A stretch of 62,348 nt of DNA. It comes from Chlamydiota bacterium. Its GTDB lineage: Bacteria > Chlamydiota > Chlamydiia > Chlamydiales > Rhabdochlamydiaceae. A program made the position numbers and the translations under genes. Shown here in pieces: positions 54,532-62,348 of the stretch. Location of the stretch: contig JAPLSW010000049.1 in NCBI GenBank assembly GCA_026398435.1, forward strand, positions 19,579-81,926. The letters are read 5' to 3'. Positions within the stretch are counted from its first letter, which is position 1. Each line of letters begins with the position of its first letter. A model generated the notes under the pieces. That model was not told the origin of the DNA. It saw only the letters and a program-made list of their open reading frames with translations, and did not search any database.

Positions 54532-55890
54532 CTATTTTTGTTTGCTTTTGCGATAATGAGTTGATTTGCCTTGTCCTACTTGCTCCAAAAGCCCCTTCTT
54601 CGTTAGCTCGGCAAGTCTTCTTATGACTGTAGAGCGTGGTAAGTTTAACGCCTTAATGACGTCGGAAGATGATACTTCTTCGACAACTTCAAAAATAGCG
54701 AGAATTTTTTGGACGATATCTCCAGCCGGGTGTGGTGCAGGAGGGTAAGAAGGTCTAGGTAAGATACATTTGATAAAATTTTCCCCTTCAATTACTTCTG
54801 GAAGGGGGAGATTCTTTTTTTCGTAACTTTCAAAAAGAGTAATAAATCCCGATCCTAATTTTTCAATATATCCGGCTTCCCGAAAAGCTTTGCATATTAC
54901 CTTGTTGCGAATGTAGGTGAGGCCGAGAGTAAGATTGTGTGTGTCAAGGGGGCCGAGAAATACTCCCGGGCTGAAAACTTCTATACGGTTATTATAGATA
55001 GCAATTTTTATAGGAGCGCTGATGCTATAATTTCGGTGGACAAGTGCATTTAAAAGAACCTCTCTGAATGCTTCAGGGGGGATTTCTAGCTCTTCTTCCC
55101 TTTTTGGTGCGCGAATAGTAAACGAATGGCTAAGTTTGCTGATCACAAAATTATAAGCACTTTCAAACTGTTCAAATAGTGTTCCAGTGCAATCGATGCT
55201 TGCTATTGCTTTTCTTCCCTCAATTCCTGAAAATTGCGTGCAGAGAATTATCGCTTCGGAAAAGAAGCTTTGGGGCTGATTGCCGAATAAAAGAATGCCC
55301 CCAGTTGTTGGGTATAGAGTTGAATGCTCATTGATAGCGAGCTCATAAGAGGTTAGAATTGAGGCGTCGATCTTTTCAACTTTTGATTTTCTTCTCGAGT
55401 TTAAAAATTCGAGAATCTGCTTTTTATTTAAATCCTCTTCTTTTGCATGGTATACGGGCATCATATCGAAAGAGCGACCTCTAGCTTGCCACTTTAATTC
55501 TTCGATCATGTCTGCCGTTGCTCGGACGGTAGACCGTCCGAGTCTCACATACGTCCCTTTTTCTAATCCTTCGGACTTTCTATAGTAAGGTTTGTTCATC
55601 CCTGAGGAAACTTCAATAATAAGTAAGGTTTTGTCTAAAATTCTCTGGGAAAATATGCTTGGAATAATAGGAGGTGATGAAGCGTCGTAAATGCCTTTAT
55701 CTAGATGTTCCATGATTTTTTGCACTTCTTCCTCAGCCACTCCAATAATTTCTCCAGTGGCTCCCACTCCGATAATGAGTTTGCCTCCGTTACGATTGCA
55801 AAAACCAATGATAGTCTTAATGATTTGGTCGTTTTCGGGGATGGACTGCTTGAATTCAAGAGTTGAGGATTCGAGGCCGGGGTATTTCAT
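54532..55890 (-). CDS. AlbA_2 (Schlafen-like) domain regulator with ATP-binding and winged-helix regions
   Basis: 452 residues. N-terminal AlbA_2 domain: ESSTLEFKQSIPENDQIIKTIIGFCNRNGGKLIIGVGATGEIIGVAEEEV. A middle segment PPEAFREVLLNALVHRNYSISAPIKIAIYNNRIEVFSPG matches the ATP-binding C-terminal region of COG2865. C-terminal winged helix (EVSSSDVIKALNLPRSTVIRRLAELTKKGLLEQVG). AAGGAG precedes ATG 55890. Duplicated palindromic sites directly upstream suggest autoregulation. Such proteins act as transcriptional regulators or phage-defence factors. Confidence 0.85.
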   Translation of the reverse strand: MKYPGLESSTLEFKQSIPENDQIIKTIIGFCNRNGGKLIIGVGATGEIIGVAEEEVQKIMEHLDKGIYDASSPPIIPSIFSQRILDKTLLIIEVSSGMNKPYYRKSEGLEKGTYVRLGRSTVRATADMIEELKWQARGRSFDMMPVYHAKEEDLNKKQILEFLNSRRKSKVEKIDASILTSYELAINEHSTLYPTTGGILLFGNQPQSFFSEAIILCTQFSGIEGRKAIASIDCTGTLFEQFESAYNFVISKLSHSFTIRAPKREEELEIPPEAFREVLLNALVHRNYSISAPIKIAIYNNRIEVFSPGVFLGPLDTHNLTLGLTYIRNKVICKAFREAGYIEKLGSGFITLFESYEKKNLPLPEVIEGENFIKCILPRPSYPPAPHPAGDIVQKILAIFEVVEEVSSSDVIKALNLPRSTVIRRLAELTKKGLLEQVGQGKSTHYRKSKQK

Positions 55891-55928
55891 GAAAACTCCT
55901 TATTTATATAAGGCTTATTTTAACAGAG

Positions 55929-56001
55929 TGAGACGAATGAGTCAAATTTTTTAAAAAATACGTCTCATTCGTCTCACATTTGGCTCTTGAGTCGCATTTT
56001 G
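55929..56001. repeat. Operator-like repeat unit R1
   Basis: About 73 nt, near-identical to 56071-56143. It contains a 13-bp inverted repeat, TGAGACGAATGAG (55929-55941) and CTCATTCGTCTCA (55964-55976). Starts 39 nt upstream of the AlbA_2 gene. Confidence 0.85.
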
Positions 56002-56070
56002 CATGTAAAATTGCATTTTGATTTAACTTTCTAATTGTCAATGATTTAAAGAGCTAGGTGTTAAAGTAAA

Positions 56071-56143
56071 TGAGCCGAATGAGTCAAATAATTCTAAAAA
56101 TACGTCTCATTCGTCTCACATTCGTCTCATGAGTCGTATTTTG
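56071..56143. repeat. Operator-like repeat unit R2
   Basis: Second copy of R1, with TGAGCCGAATGAG (56071-56083) and CTCATTCGTCTCA (56106-56118), then another TTCGTCTCATGAG. R1 and R2 start 142 nt apart. The unit abuts the 3' end of the GT2 gene. Confidence 0.85.
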
Positions 56144-56147
56144 GTCT

Positions 56148-57137
56148 CTATTCAGAATTCTTCTTATAGATCCAGCTAGGCCCCTGCCCGAACTGGCCCT
56201 TCTCATTATCCTGGATCCCTTGCCAGGCTGCTCTATACTTATGGAGCTTTTCAGCTTTTTGGAGAGGGGGCTTTTTGCCAAGGAGGCGTGTGATAATAAA
56301 GAGCTCAAAGGTCTTAATCGTTTTGATCTTCCATAAATGAAAAATCTCTTTCCGAAGAACATTTTGGAATAGCTCTTTTTTCTCGGAAGGAGTGCAGTTT
56401 CTCTCTATCCAGTAGAGCCTATTTCTCCACCAAAAATAGGTGCTGTGGGCCTTGCTTGTAAAGGAAGCAGATACCTTGTGCCAGAGTTTTGCGCTAAGGC
56501 AGGTTTTTACTGTGAAGCCGGCTCTTTTTGCTCGGAAGCAAAAATCGGCCTCTTCCCAGATGAGAAAGAACTTTTCTTCAAGCAGTCCAATTTTTTCAAA
56601 AACCTCTCTTTTTACAAAGAACGCCGCGCCACATACGTAGTCGATCTCTGTAGATTCATCAAAGTGTAGATCTGTATCGAGCACGCGGTTGCCTACAAGA
56701 GTAAACTCAGCCTTTTCTTTGTTCCAATTCCCCCCCAGGTGGTCGAGTCTTTCTCTGTCATTATACATGTAGATCTTGGCGCCAAGGATTCCTACAGAGG
56801 GCTCCTGCTGGATTCTGGTATAAAAAGCATTTAGAAATTCGGGATCGACGATCGTGTCATTATTAAGGAGGCAGACGGCATCACAGCCCTTATCTAAGGC
56901 ATGTTTTATTCCTATATTACAGCCACCGGCAAAGCCTAAATTTTCTTTTTGCTCGAGCAGAATAACATCTGGGTGCTGTTTTTTAACTTGGGCTACCGAG
57001 TCATCCGTTGATCCATTATCTACAAGGATTGTTTCAAAGTTAGGGTAGTGTAAAAAGCGAAGGGAGCTTAGACACTCCAGAGTGTCTTTGATTCCATTCC
57101 AGTTAAGGATCACAATGCTGATTTTGTAGGAGATCAT
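56148..57137 (-). CDS. Family 2 glycosyltransferase
   Basis: 329 residues, GT-A fold. SIVILNWNGIKDTLECLSSL, ILVDNGSTDDSV, LGFAGGCNIGIKHAL, VCLLNNDTIVDPEFL and DFCFRAKRAGF fit the rhamnosyltransferase-type GT2 (WbbL/RfbN-like). A link to the rhamnose operon at 33.8 kb is inferred only from this resemblance. Start overlaps the end of the GT9 gene by 4 nt. Confidence 0.85.
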   Translation of the reverse strand: MISYKISIVILNWNGIKDTLECLSSLRFLHYPNFETILVDNGSTDDSVAQVKKQHPDVILLEQKENLGFAGGCNIGIKHALDKGCDAVCLLNNDTIVDPEFLNAFYTRIQQEPSVGILGAKIYMYNDRERLDHLGGNWNKEKAEFTLVGNRVLDTDLHFDESTEIDYVCGAAFFVKREVFEKIGLLEEKFFLIWEEADFCFRAKRAGFTVKTCLSAKLWHKVSASFTSKAHSTYFWWRNRLYWIERNCTPSEKKELFQNVLRKEIFHLWKIKTIKTFELFIITRLLGKKPPLQKAEKLHKYRAAWQGIQDNEKGQFGQGPSWIYKKNSE

Positions 57138-58213
57138 CTGGCACCTTTTAGAGCGGTTAGCGCTTTTTCTTCGACTTCTTTAGGAGAGATTTGGAGCATG
57201 CAGAAGGGGAGCATGCATTTTTTTCTAAGGCAGGGAGTGCATGTCTTATGCTTTTGGATGACAGAAGCTTTTTTGGTAAGATAGGGGCCGCATAAGTTAC
57301 TATCTGTCACCGTGAAAAGAGAAACAGTCGGTGTCTGCATTGCAAAAGCAACGTGCATCGGTCCCGTGTCATTGGTGATAAAGAGGTCTAATTTTTCAAT
57401 GAGCGCAGCTAAGGTTTTAAGAGGGACTTTTTCAGTAAGAGCTATAGCTCCTGGTATTTTCTCAGCTATTTGCTCCGTGAGCTCTTTTTCATGGGGGCTG
57501 CCAGTAATAAGTATAGAGCAATTTAAGGACTGTTTTAATCTATTTCCAAGTTCTATAAAGCACTCCGGCGGCCATTGCTTAAATTTGTCCTTAGCTCCGG
57601 GGTGCATTCCTATTATGAGAGAGGAATCATTTAAGTGATTCTTCTCGATAAAGGAGATCGAATTTTGCCTATCAGTATCTGAAACGAAGAGCTCTAGCAA
57701 TGGATGGGCTGTTTCAGGTGCATTTACAATCCTTAGCCTTCTCTGTATTTCATGTTCCGGTTTCTGCTTTAAGGCTGTGCTTAAAAGACTGTCGAGTCCT
57801 TTATTAATTCCTGCAGTTCCTATAATTTCTTGGGGATGGAGCAAATAGCAAAAGGGGAGAATCATCCTCTGTGAGGTATGGAAGATGTAGGCTTTATCGA
57901 TCGGTTTTTTTTTGAGCTGAAAAAATATTTTTAGGAGAGAAAATATGTGGGGTTTTTTTAGGACAAACATCTTGTCTACGTAAGGGTTATCCGAAAGAAC
58001 TTCTTTTCCTATTGGGCTTGTAAGGACACTTAAGAAACAAGTGGGGTATGAGGTTTTTAAGGCCCTGATTGCAGGGGTGGCCCATAGGGAATCTCCAAGA
58101 GCAGTGGTTGTTACCACAAGAAAATGCAGGGGAGCGGTAGACTTTTTTCTTACGGGGCTAAATTTTCGGATCGCTTTTAAGCAGAGGACGATCAGAATAT
58201 TTTTACAGGACAT
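57134..58213 (-). CDS. Family 9 glycosyltransferase (heptosyltransferase-like)
   Basis: 359 residues. TTTALGDSLWATPAIRALKTSYP, LSDNPYVDKMFVL, IGMHPGAKDKFKQWPPECFIELGNRL, ITNDTGPMHVAFAMQTPTVSLFTVT belong to the ADP-heptose:LPS heptosyltransferase family. The C-terminal CTPCLRKKCMLPFCML cysteine cluster is common in the family. Coupled with the GT2 gene, so both likely extend one surface saccharide. Confidence 0.85.
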   Translation of the reverse strand: MSCKNILIVLCLKAIRKFSPVRKKSTAPLHFLVVTTTALGDSLWATPAIRALKTSYPTCFLSVLTSPIGKEVLSDNPYVDKMFVLKKPHIFSLLKIFFQLKKKPIDKAYIFHTSQRMILPFCYLLHPQEIIGTAGINKGLDSLLSTALKQKPEHEIQRRLRIVNAPETAHPLLELFVSDTDRQNSISFIEKNHLNDSSLIIGMHPGAKDKFKQWPPECFIELGNRLKQSLNCSILITGSPHEKELTEQIAEKIPGAIALTEKVPLKTLAALIEKLDLFITNDTGPMHVAFAMQTPTVSLFTVTDSNLCGPYLTKKASVIQKHKTCTPCLRKKCMLPFCMLQISPKEVEEKALTALKGAR

Positions 58214-58314
58214 CGAAGAGCTCTTGGTGGGTGATTTTTCATCCTAGATAGACATCATAGCAGAAGCTCTGATTATTACAAGAATCTGGCGGGAGCAATT
58301 AGTGTCAGAAGAGG

Positions 58315-58351
58315 GATTTATCCCTATTTACGACGTAAATAGGGATAAATC
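58315..58351. terminator. Perfect 17-bp palindrome
   Basis: GATTTATCCCTATTTAC, spacer GAC, GTAAATAGGGATAAATC. Lies 10 nt after the stop of the HAD gene (minus strand). No T-run, so it could be a terminator, an mRNA-stabilising hairpin or a protein-binding site. Confidence 0.6.
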
Positions 58352-58361
58352 TGGGACTTTA

Positions 58362-59162
58362 TTAAAAATTTGTTTCGGCAAGGATCTCTAGCTTTTGGGC
58401 ATGAGCCTCTTCATCAGTAAGTAGTTCATGGAATCCTGAGTTTTTAAATTGTAACTCGGCCACATGGGGATCAAATTCCGCTTTTCTACCATCTGAATAG
58501 CTATAGCGAAGGCCTATGAATTCTACCCCTCGTTTTTCAGCTTCCTTTTCTATGTCTTGTAAATGAGAGTCTTTGTCATTGATGAAGACGATCTTTTTAG
58601 GAGCGTACCCAAAATGATCGCACAGGGTAAATAGTGCAGTTCCCTTACCAGTTCCTGAAGTAAAAAGGACACCTTTGCGGAATAATACTCCTAGATCTCT
58701 TTGTTCGAAATAATGGGGAGTGGTAAAAGGAGCTGTCAAAGAAAGGTCTAGATTATGGGATTTTAGTTGCAAGATTGTCCTATGAGACAGAGCGACGCCC
58801 TGCGTGGTAAGTCCCATGATGGGTACTCCTTTTCCTTGCAATTGTTTCACAATTTCTTCAGTACCTGGTTCTACGACCTCCATTTCTGTTAGGTGCCTTA
58901 TCGCTTCCCATTCAGCAAGTGAGCGGTCTAGAGCTTTAGAAAAGCTCATTCCTTGATCGATGTGTAGATTCAACCTATGTGTAAACCATTCATCACAACC
59001 GAGCATTTGGACTGGGATGAGTAGTGTGTCATCGATATCGAACACCAGAAGAGTATCAACATCCACGTAAGAGGGGACTTCTTGGAAGCTTTTTGTTTCT
59101 ATGATTTTAGCGGTTAGGGAAATTGTAGATAGGCAGATTGCTGTAAGGATAAATTTGTACAT
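58362..59162 (-). CDS. Secreted HAD-family phosphatase (DUF2608)
   Basis: 266 residues with a signal peptide (FILTAICLSTISLTA). HAD motifs: FDIDDTLLIP (Asp42, Asp44), TTQG, K in SGTGKGTAL, and FINDKDSHLQDI for the metal-binding acidic pair. DUF2608 proteins are common in Legionella and chlamydiae and probably act in the periplasm or outside. Substrate unknown. GGAG precedes the ATG. Confidence 0.8.
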   Translation of the reverse strand: MYKFILTAICLSTISLTAKIIETKSFQEVPSYVDVDTLLVFDIDDTLLIPVQMLGCDEWFTHRLNLHIDQGMSFSKALDRSLAEWEAIRHLTEMEVVEPGTEEIVKQLQGKGVPIMGLTTQGVALSHRTILQLKSHNLDLSLTAPFTTPHYFEQRDLGVLFRKGVLFTSGTGKGTALFTLCDHFGYAPKKIVFINDKDSHLQDIEKEAEKRGVEFIGLRYSYSDGRKAEFDPHVAELQFKNSGFHELLTDEEAHAQKLEILAETNF

Positions 59163-59366
59163 AAATACTCCATTTTTAAAGTAGCGAAGAGATTCTCAAA
59201 ATAAAACATTTAAATAAACTGAAATTATAATTTTAATAATGAATGTCTGTAAGTTGAAGTATTTTTATTTTTTTTTAATCACTCGGTTTTTAATTATTAT
59301 TTATTACGAATTGGTAATTAAAGCGTTACTTAGATTTAGTTCTTTATTAAGTATTGATTGTTGTGT

Positions 59367-59372
59367 TATAAT
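59367..59372 (+). promoter_or_regulatory. Possible -10 element for the gene at 59399
   Basis: TATAAT 27 nt before ATG 59399. The upstream -35 (TTATTA at 17 nt) is weak. The rest of the 236-nt stretch is AT-rich with nothing recognised. Confidence 0.35.
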
Positions 59373-59398
59373 TTAGTGAAATTAAACTGAGGTTTTTA

Positions 59399-60097
59399 AT
59401 GGCAATTAATAGCGCAGATATTAAAGTAATAGCTAGCTGGAGTATAGATACACAGCTTCTTGCGGTAGATGTGAAAAATAAAGGGGCATCCCGGTTTACA
59501 AAGATCTCAAAAAGTGACGTAACGATGCTACAACTTTTTTTGAAAAATTTCGGCTTCGGTAAATTAGCCGGTAAAGAATTTTCTATGACGTGTGTGGCAA
59601 AGCATTTAAGTAAAGATTTTACATGGTCTTCTTTAAGTCAGACCTCCTTATTATCTGCTGAGCATAAAGCTTATTTGAATGTGTGCCAGTTTGCTAATAA
59701 AATGCTAATGCACCATAAGGGTGGGGAACTTAATAGCAATGTTTCTAAACACTTCAAAGTCCGATCCTATTTTACTTGCCATGCAAGAGCTGGTGGAAAG
59801 GAAGTTGAGGTTAAACTCCAGCATGGCCTTAAAATATATTGGAATCCGGAAATGCAAGTAAAGCATGTTAAAGCGCTAGCGAGTAATCAGGAGTGTCCAA
59901 TTGATAATGTTGTTGTTAAGTCGATGAGCAAGGTTTTATCTTCGGACGATCGTCTTCGCTTTCCCTCTTTAGGTTACCTGGGGATTTCTGATAAAGAGCC
60001 TAGAAAGGCAGATAACCCAAGCCATAGTTTGTTTTACAGATCATTCTTCAAACATTTAACAGCAACCTTTCAATTTAGATCGAAAAGCTTCTCGTAA
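59399..60097 (+). CDS. Unknown protein
   Basis: 232 residues, basic (many Lys and His), no signal peptide and no recognised domain. It has a mildly repetitive middle. The promoter-like TATAAT and TGAGG before the ATG support expression. Its 3' end overlaps the convergent FkbM gene by 28 nt. Not identified. Confidence 0.5.
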   Translation: MAINSADIKVIASWSIDTQLLAVDVKNKGASRFTKISKSDVTMLQLFLKNFGFGKLAGKEFSMTCVAKHLSKDFTWSSLSQTSLLSAEHKAYLNVCQFANKMLMHHKGGELNSNVSKHFKVRSYFTCHARAGGKEVEVKLQHGLKIYWNPEMQVKHVKALASNQECPIDNVVVKSMSKVLSSDDRLRFPSLGYLGISDKEPRKADNPSHSLFYRSFFKHLTATFQFRSKSFS

Positions 60098-60747
60098 GAG
60101 AGGCTTTTTTGCATGGCGTTAATAATTTCAAAGTGTTTTTTATTGGAAAGATCGAGAGATGTAAGAAGGGAAAGAACACCCTTGGGAAATGCCTCTGGAT
60201 AAATCCACCAGTCTTCAAAAGCCCCTTCAGGAACACAAACATCGGGACAAAGCAAATAGTAGCCAAGGGATGTTAGAATTTTGCGCTCGGAATCTCTAAA
60301 CTTATCACCCCATCGATAAAAGTCGTGCTCTATAGTTATGATTTTAAAGACGTGCTTTTCGAAAGGAATAGTAGAGAGGATTGCATCGTAATGATCATCG
60401 ATATCAAGAGATAGGTAATCTAGGTTTTTTGGGTAGGGCTGCAGAAGGGATCGATAATTGCTCTTTGTGGCATCTTGGGTGAGTAAGCAATTTTTCCTGT
60501 CACTTGTTTCCCACAGGTTTTTGTAGGTCGTATCAATATCTATGCTAACACCTTTCCATCCAAGGATTGTATCGAATAGGTAGGTGTTATTTATATGTAC
60601 CGGGTGGGACGCTCCAATTTCCAGGTAGTATCCGGCATCCTGTTTACCGAGAAATTGGTAGAGCAGGAGGAAAACAAATTTGTCCTGCGATGCTTGTGAG
60701 TAAAAGGAAAGATTCTCACAGGACAAGGAATGTATTTTAGAGGTCAT
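60070..60747 (-). CDS. FkbM-family methyltransferase
   Basis: 225 residues. GYYLEIGASHPVHINNTYLFDTILGWKGVSIDID (SAM-binding motif I and acidic loop), LDYLSLDIDDHYDAIL and IITIEHDF are typical of FkbM-like O-methyltransferases, often acting on glycans. Lies 13 nt downstream of the transhydrogenase gene on the same strand. Confidence 0.75.
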   Translation of the reverse strand: MTSKIHSLSCENLSFYSQASQDKFVFLLLYQFLGKQDAGYYLEIGASHPVHINNTYLFDTILGWKGVSIDIDTTYKNLWETSDRKNCLLTQDATKSNYRSLLQPYPKNLDYLSLDIDDHYDAILSTIPFEKHVFKIITIEHDFYRWGDKFRDSERKILTSLGYYLLCPDVCVPEGAFEDWWIYPEAFPKGVLSLLTSLDLSNKKHFEIINAMQKSLSYEKLFDLN

Positions 60748-60760
60748 TGTATTTCAACTT

Positions 60761-62167
60761 TTAGGGCTTAATTTTATGGCCGGATAGGTTGCTAAGTCCA
60801 TCATAGGATGCATACTTATAAAGCTCATGGAGAGTGGGAAAGTTAAAGACTTTTCCTATTACGTCATATAGTGTTTTTTTTCCTTCAACAAGTTCTACTC
60901 CATAGTGGATCATCTCGCTTGCGATGTGGCCGATGATATGCACTCCACGGATTATAAGATCATCTTTGGTGAAGACGATTTTCATAAAGCCGCTTTTAGC
61001 GCCCATGATCTGGCCTCTGGCCATATCAGCATAGTTTGCTTTCCCAGTGCAGTAGTTCATTTTAGAACTGATTGCCTCTTCTTCAGTGACGCCGACCATA
61101 GATATTTCTGGTATGGTATAAATGCCATAAGGAAAAAATGTCGGAAGGTGTTCTAGATCTTTTGTTTTAAAAATATGAGCGACAGCCGCTCTTCCTTGAT
61201 CCATACTAGTGCTGGCAAGGGCTGGAAAGCCGATTACATCTCCAACAGCATAGATGTTGTCGATATTTGTTCTATATTCAGAGTTTACTTCAATGCTTTC
61301 TCTAGACCCTACTTTTAACCCTATTTTATCGAGATTAAGGGCTTTGATATTGCCACTTCTTCCTGCGGCAAAAAGAAACATATCGACGTTTAGTAGCTGT
61401 CCATTTTTGACTTTGACCTCGATCATCTCTTTTTCGTTTGTAGGGACGTGTATCGATTCTACGGCTGTATTAAATAGTATTTCTACCCCTTCATTTTCCA
61501 TCTGGGAAACAAGGCTCGAAGAAACTTCCTTGTCTACAAAGGGTAGAATCTTTTCCTTATCATTAATTAAGTGCACCTTGGCGCCCATGGTGGAAAAGAT
61601 CGTGGCATACTCACAGCCGATGACACCAGCACCGACTATGCAGATGGAAAGAGGGAATCGTCTGATCTGCAAGATCGTATCTGAATCATGAACCCGTTTT
61701 CCATCGAAAGGGATAGATGAAGGGTGATAGGGATAGGACCCGGAGGCGATGATGATGTATTTGCCTTGGATAGTGGTTTTGCTAGGTCCGGTGACAGAGA
61801 GTGTATGAGAGTCCCCAAAGGAGGCGACTCCTGCAAAAATTTCTACTCCGTGTCTTTTTAAATTGGCTCGGATTTCATTTGCGGCATAATTGCTGACAAA
61901 GTTTTTGCGAAACATGAAGTCCTCAACCGATGCCTCATGAGCCAAATCCCGATCTACCCCAAATAGTCCCTTTTCATATTTACCAGAAAAATATAGAGCT
62001 GTCTCTTTGAGTGTTTTAGAGGGAAGGGTTCCGGTGACAACTTCGGCTCCACCAAAGACCTCTTCTTTTTCAATGATTGCCACTTTGTACCCAAAGTAAG
62101 CGGCTTTTACTGCTGCTTTTTCTCCGGCAGGTCCCGTTCCAATAACGATTAAATCAAACGTTTTCAT
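60761..62167 (-). CDS. sthA: Soluble pyridine nucleotide transhydrogenase
   Basis: 468 residues, flavoprotein disulfide reductase fold. GTGPAGEKAAVKAAYFG FAD motif, GAGVIGCEYATIFSTMGAKVHLI NAD(P) motif, AAGRSGNIKALNLDKIGL, YAVGDVIGFPALASTSMDQGR. The redox-active CxxxxC is replaced by EVVTGTLPSKTL. That loss fits SthA, which transfers hydride between NADH and NADPH, rather than lipoamide dehydrogenase. Could generate NADPH for reductive functions. Confidence 0.85.
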   Translation of the reverse strand: MKTFDLIVIGTGPAGEKAAVKAAYFGYKVAIIEKEEVFGGAEVVTGTLPSKTLKETALYFSGKYEKGLFGVDRDLAHEASVEDFMFRKNFVSNYAANEIRANLKRHGVEIFAGVASFGDSHTLSVTGPSKTTIQGKYIIIASGSYPYHPSSIPFDGKRVHDSDTILQIRRFPLSICIVGAGVIGCEYATIFSTMGAKVHLINDKEKILPFVDKEVSSSLVSQMENEGVEILFNTAVESIHVPTNEKEMIEVKVKNGQLLNVDMFLFAAGRSGNIKALNLDKIGLKVGSRESIEVNSEYRTNIDNIYAVGDVIGFPALASTSMDQGRAAVAHIFKTKDLEHLPTFFPYGIYTIPEISMVGVTEEEAISSKMNYCTGKANYADMARGQIMGAKSGFMKIVFTKDDLIIRGVHIIGHIASEMIHYGVELVEGKKTLYDVIGKVFNFPTLHELYKYASYDGLSNLSGHKIKP

Positions 62168-62272
62168 AATAAATTTTTACCCTTTGCTATTTCCTCATGC
62201 TAAAAAAAAGGGGAATGACTTAAAAGTAAAAAAACACTTTATAGAAAAAAAGATTTTCTCCGGGGGCTGATT

Positions 62273-62348
62273 GTGAATGGTACATTAGAAATGCAGGCAG
62301 AGATGCTCGCAAATAAAATTAAGCATTATTTGATTACGACGATGGGTG
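62273..62348 (+). CDS. Start of a gene cut by the right edge (possibly glycogen phosphorylase)
   Basis: GTG 62273, preceded by CGGGGG, opens a frame of at least 25 codons: a short start, then EMQAEMLANKIKHYLITTMG. The KIKHYLITTMG segment resembles the N-terminus of GlgP-type glycogen phosphorylases, but 25 residues are too few for a firm call. The gene is divergent from sthA. Confidence 0.35.
   Translation, partial: MNGTLEMQAEMLANKIKHYLITTMG

Noticed and set aside
55929..56143. Short repeats that could suggest a CRISPR array
   Set aside because: Only two ~73-nt units with internal palindromes and no uniform repeat-spacer pattern or cas genes; the operator reading fits better.
60761..62167. 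Lipoamide dehydrogenase
   Set aside because: The redox-active CxxxxC is absent, which favours the soluble transhydrogenase.

Overview
The window is chromosomal DNA from a member of the Chlamydiae, most likely an amoeba-associated 'environmental' chlamydia rather than a Chlamydia species. The evidence is the gene content: a chlamydial-type sctJ-K-L-R-S-T type III secretion block, a very long PBP2, rpsB-tsf-pyrH-frr, mcsA/mcsB, a TyrP-type amino acid permease, sufBCDS, two MOMP-like (Lpg1974-type) porins and many effector-like genes. The rhamnose, UDP-xylose and sulfotransferase genes, toxin-antitoxin modules and glycosyltransferases argue for an environmental family (Criblamydiaceae- or Waddliaceae-like). 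That family placement is inference.

Layout. 1-3.8 kb: a chain-length regulator with a degenerate kinase domain (cut by the left edge) and UDP-glucuronate decarboxylase. 3.8-8.8 kb: PBP2 on the minus strand; a second copy of its last ~0.5 kb lies beyond an amber-interrupted dinD. 9.0-12.4 kb: tRNA-Gly, rpsB-tsf-pyrH-frr, tRNA-Glu, tRNA-Lys. 12.5-17 kb: accessory block with hipBA, a sulfotransferase relic, a HEPN-containing pair, a secreted protein and an intact sulfotransferase. 17-20 kb: an IspD-SDR fusion and mcsA/mcsB. 20-24 kb: two large paralogous effector candidates with a Fic-like C-terminus and two small paralogous secreted proteins. 24-33.5 kb: CPBP protease, PgeF, S9 peptidase, GT92, Cys-cluster protein, exported thioredoxin reductase-thioredoxin fusion, outer-membrane protein and TyrP. 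33.8-36.9 kb: dTDP-rhamnose genes plus a KdsB-like cytidylyltransferase. 37-41.7 kb: sufBCDS. 41.9-45.3 kb: unknown protein followed by a sufS relic, a DUF1254 protein and an acidic protein with a PPxY motif. 45.5-47.9 kb: two MOMP-like porins. 48-52.5 kb: type III secretion genes. 52.9-60.7 kb: NlpC/P60-like protein, minimal nucleotidyltransferase, AlbA_2 regulator, GT2, GT9, HAD phosphatase, unknown gene and FkbM methyltransferase. 60.8-62.2 kb: soluble transhydrogenase. The right edge probably holds the start of one more gene.

How the parts fit together. Several genes serve the cell surface: chain-length control, UDP-xylose, dTDP-rhamnose, possible CDP-ribitol, sulfation, GT2/GT9/GT92, FkbM and KdsB-like. 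The porins and PBP2 belong to the envelope, and the secretion genes would export the effector candidates scattered through the window.

The most unusual signals are: (1) three places where accessory genes lie next to a decayed copy of the 3' part of a neighbouring gene (PBP2, sufS, sulfotransferase); (2) a 69-bp element upstream of sctJ made of two interleaved perfect inverted repeats; (3) a duplicated palindromic operator-like array in front of the AlbA_2 regulator; (4) an exported thioredoxin reductase-thioredoxin fusion; (5) several proteins that keep the fold signature but appear to have lost catalytic residues (BY-kinase, McsB, minimal nucleotidyltransferase, Fic-like pair). No insertion sequence, integrase, CRISPR array or rRNA was recognised.
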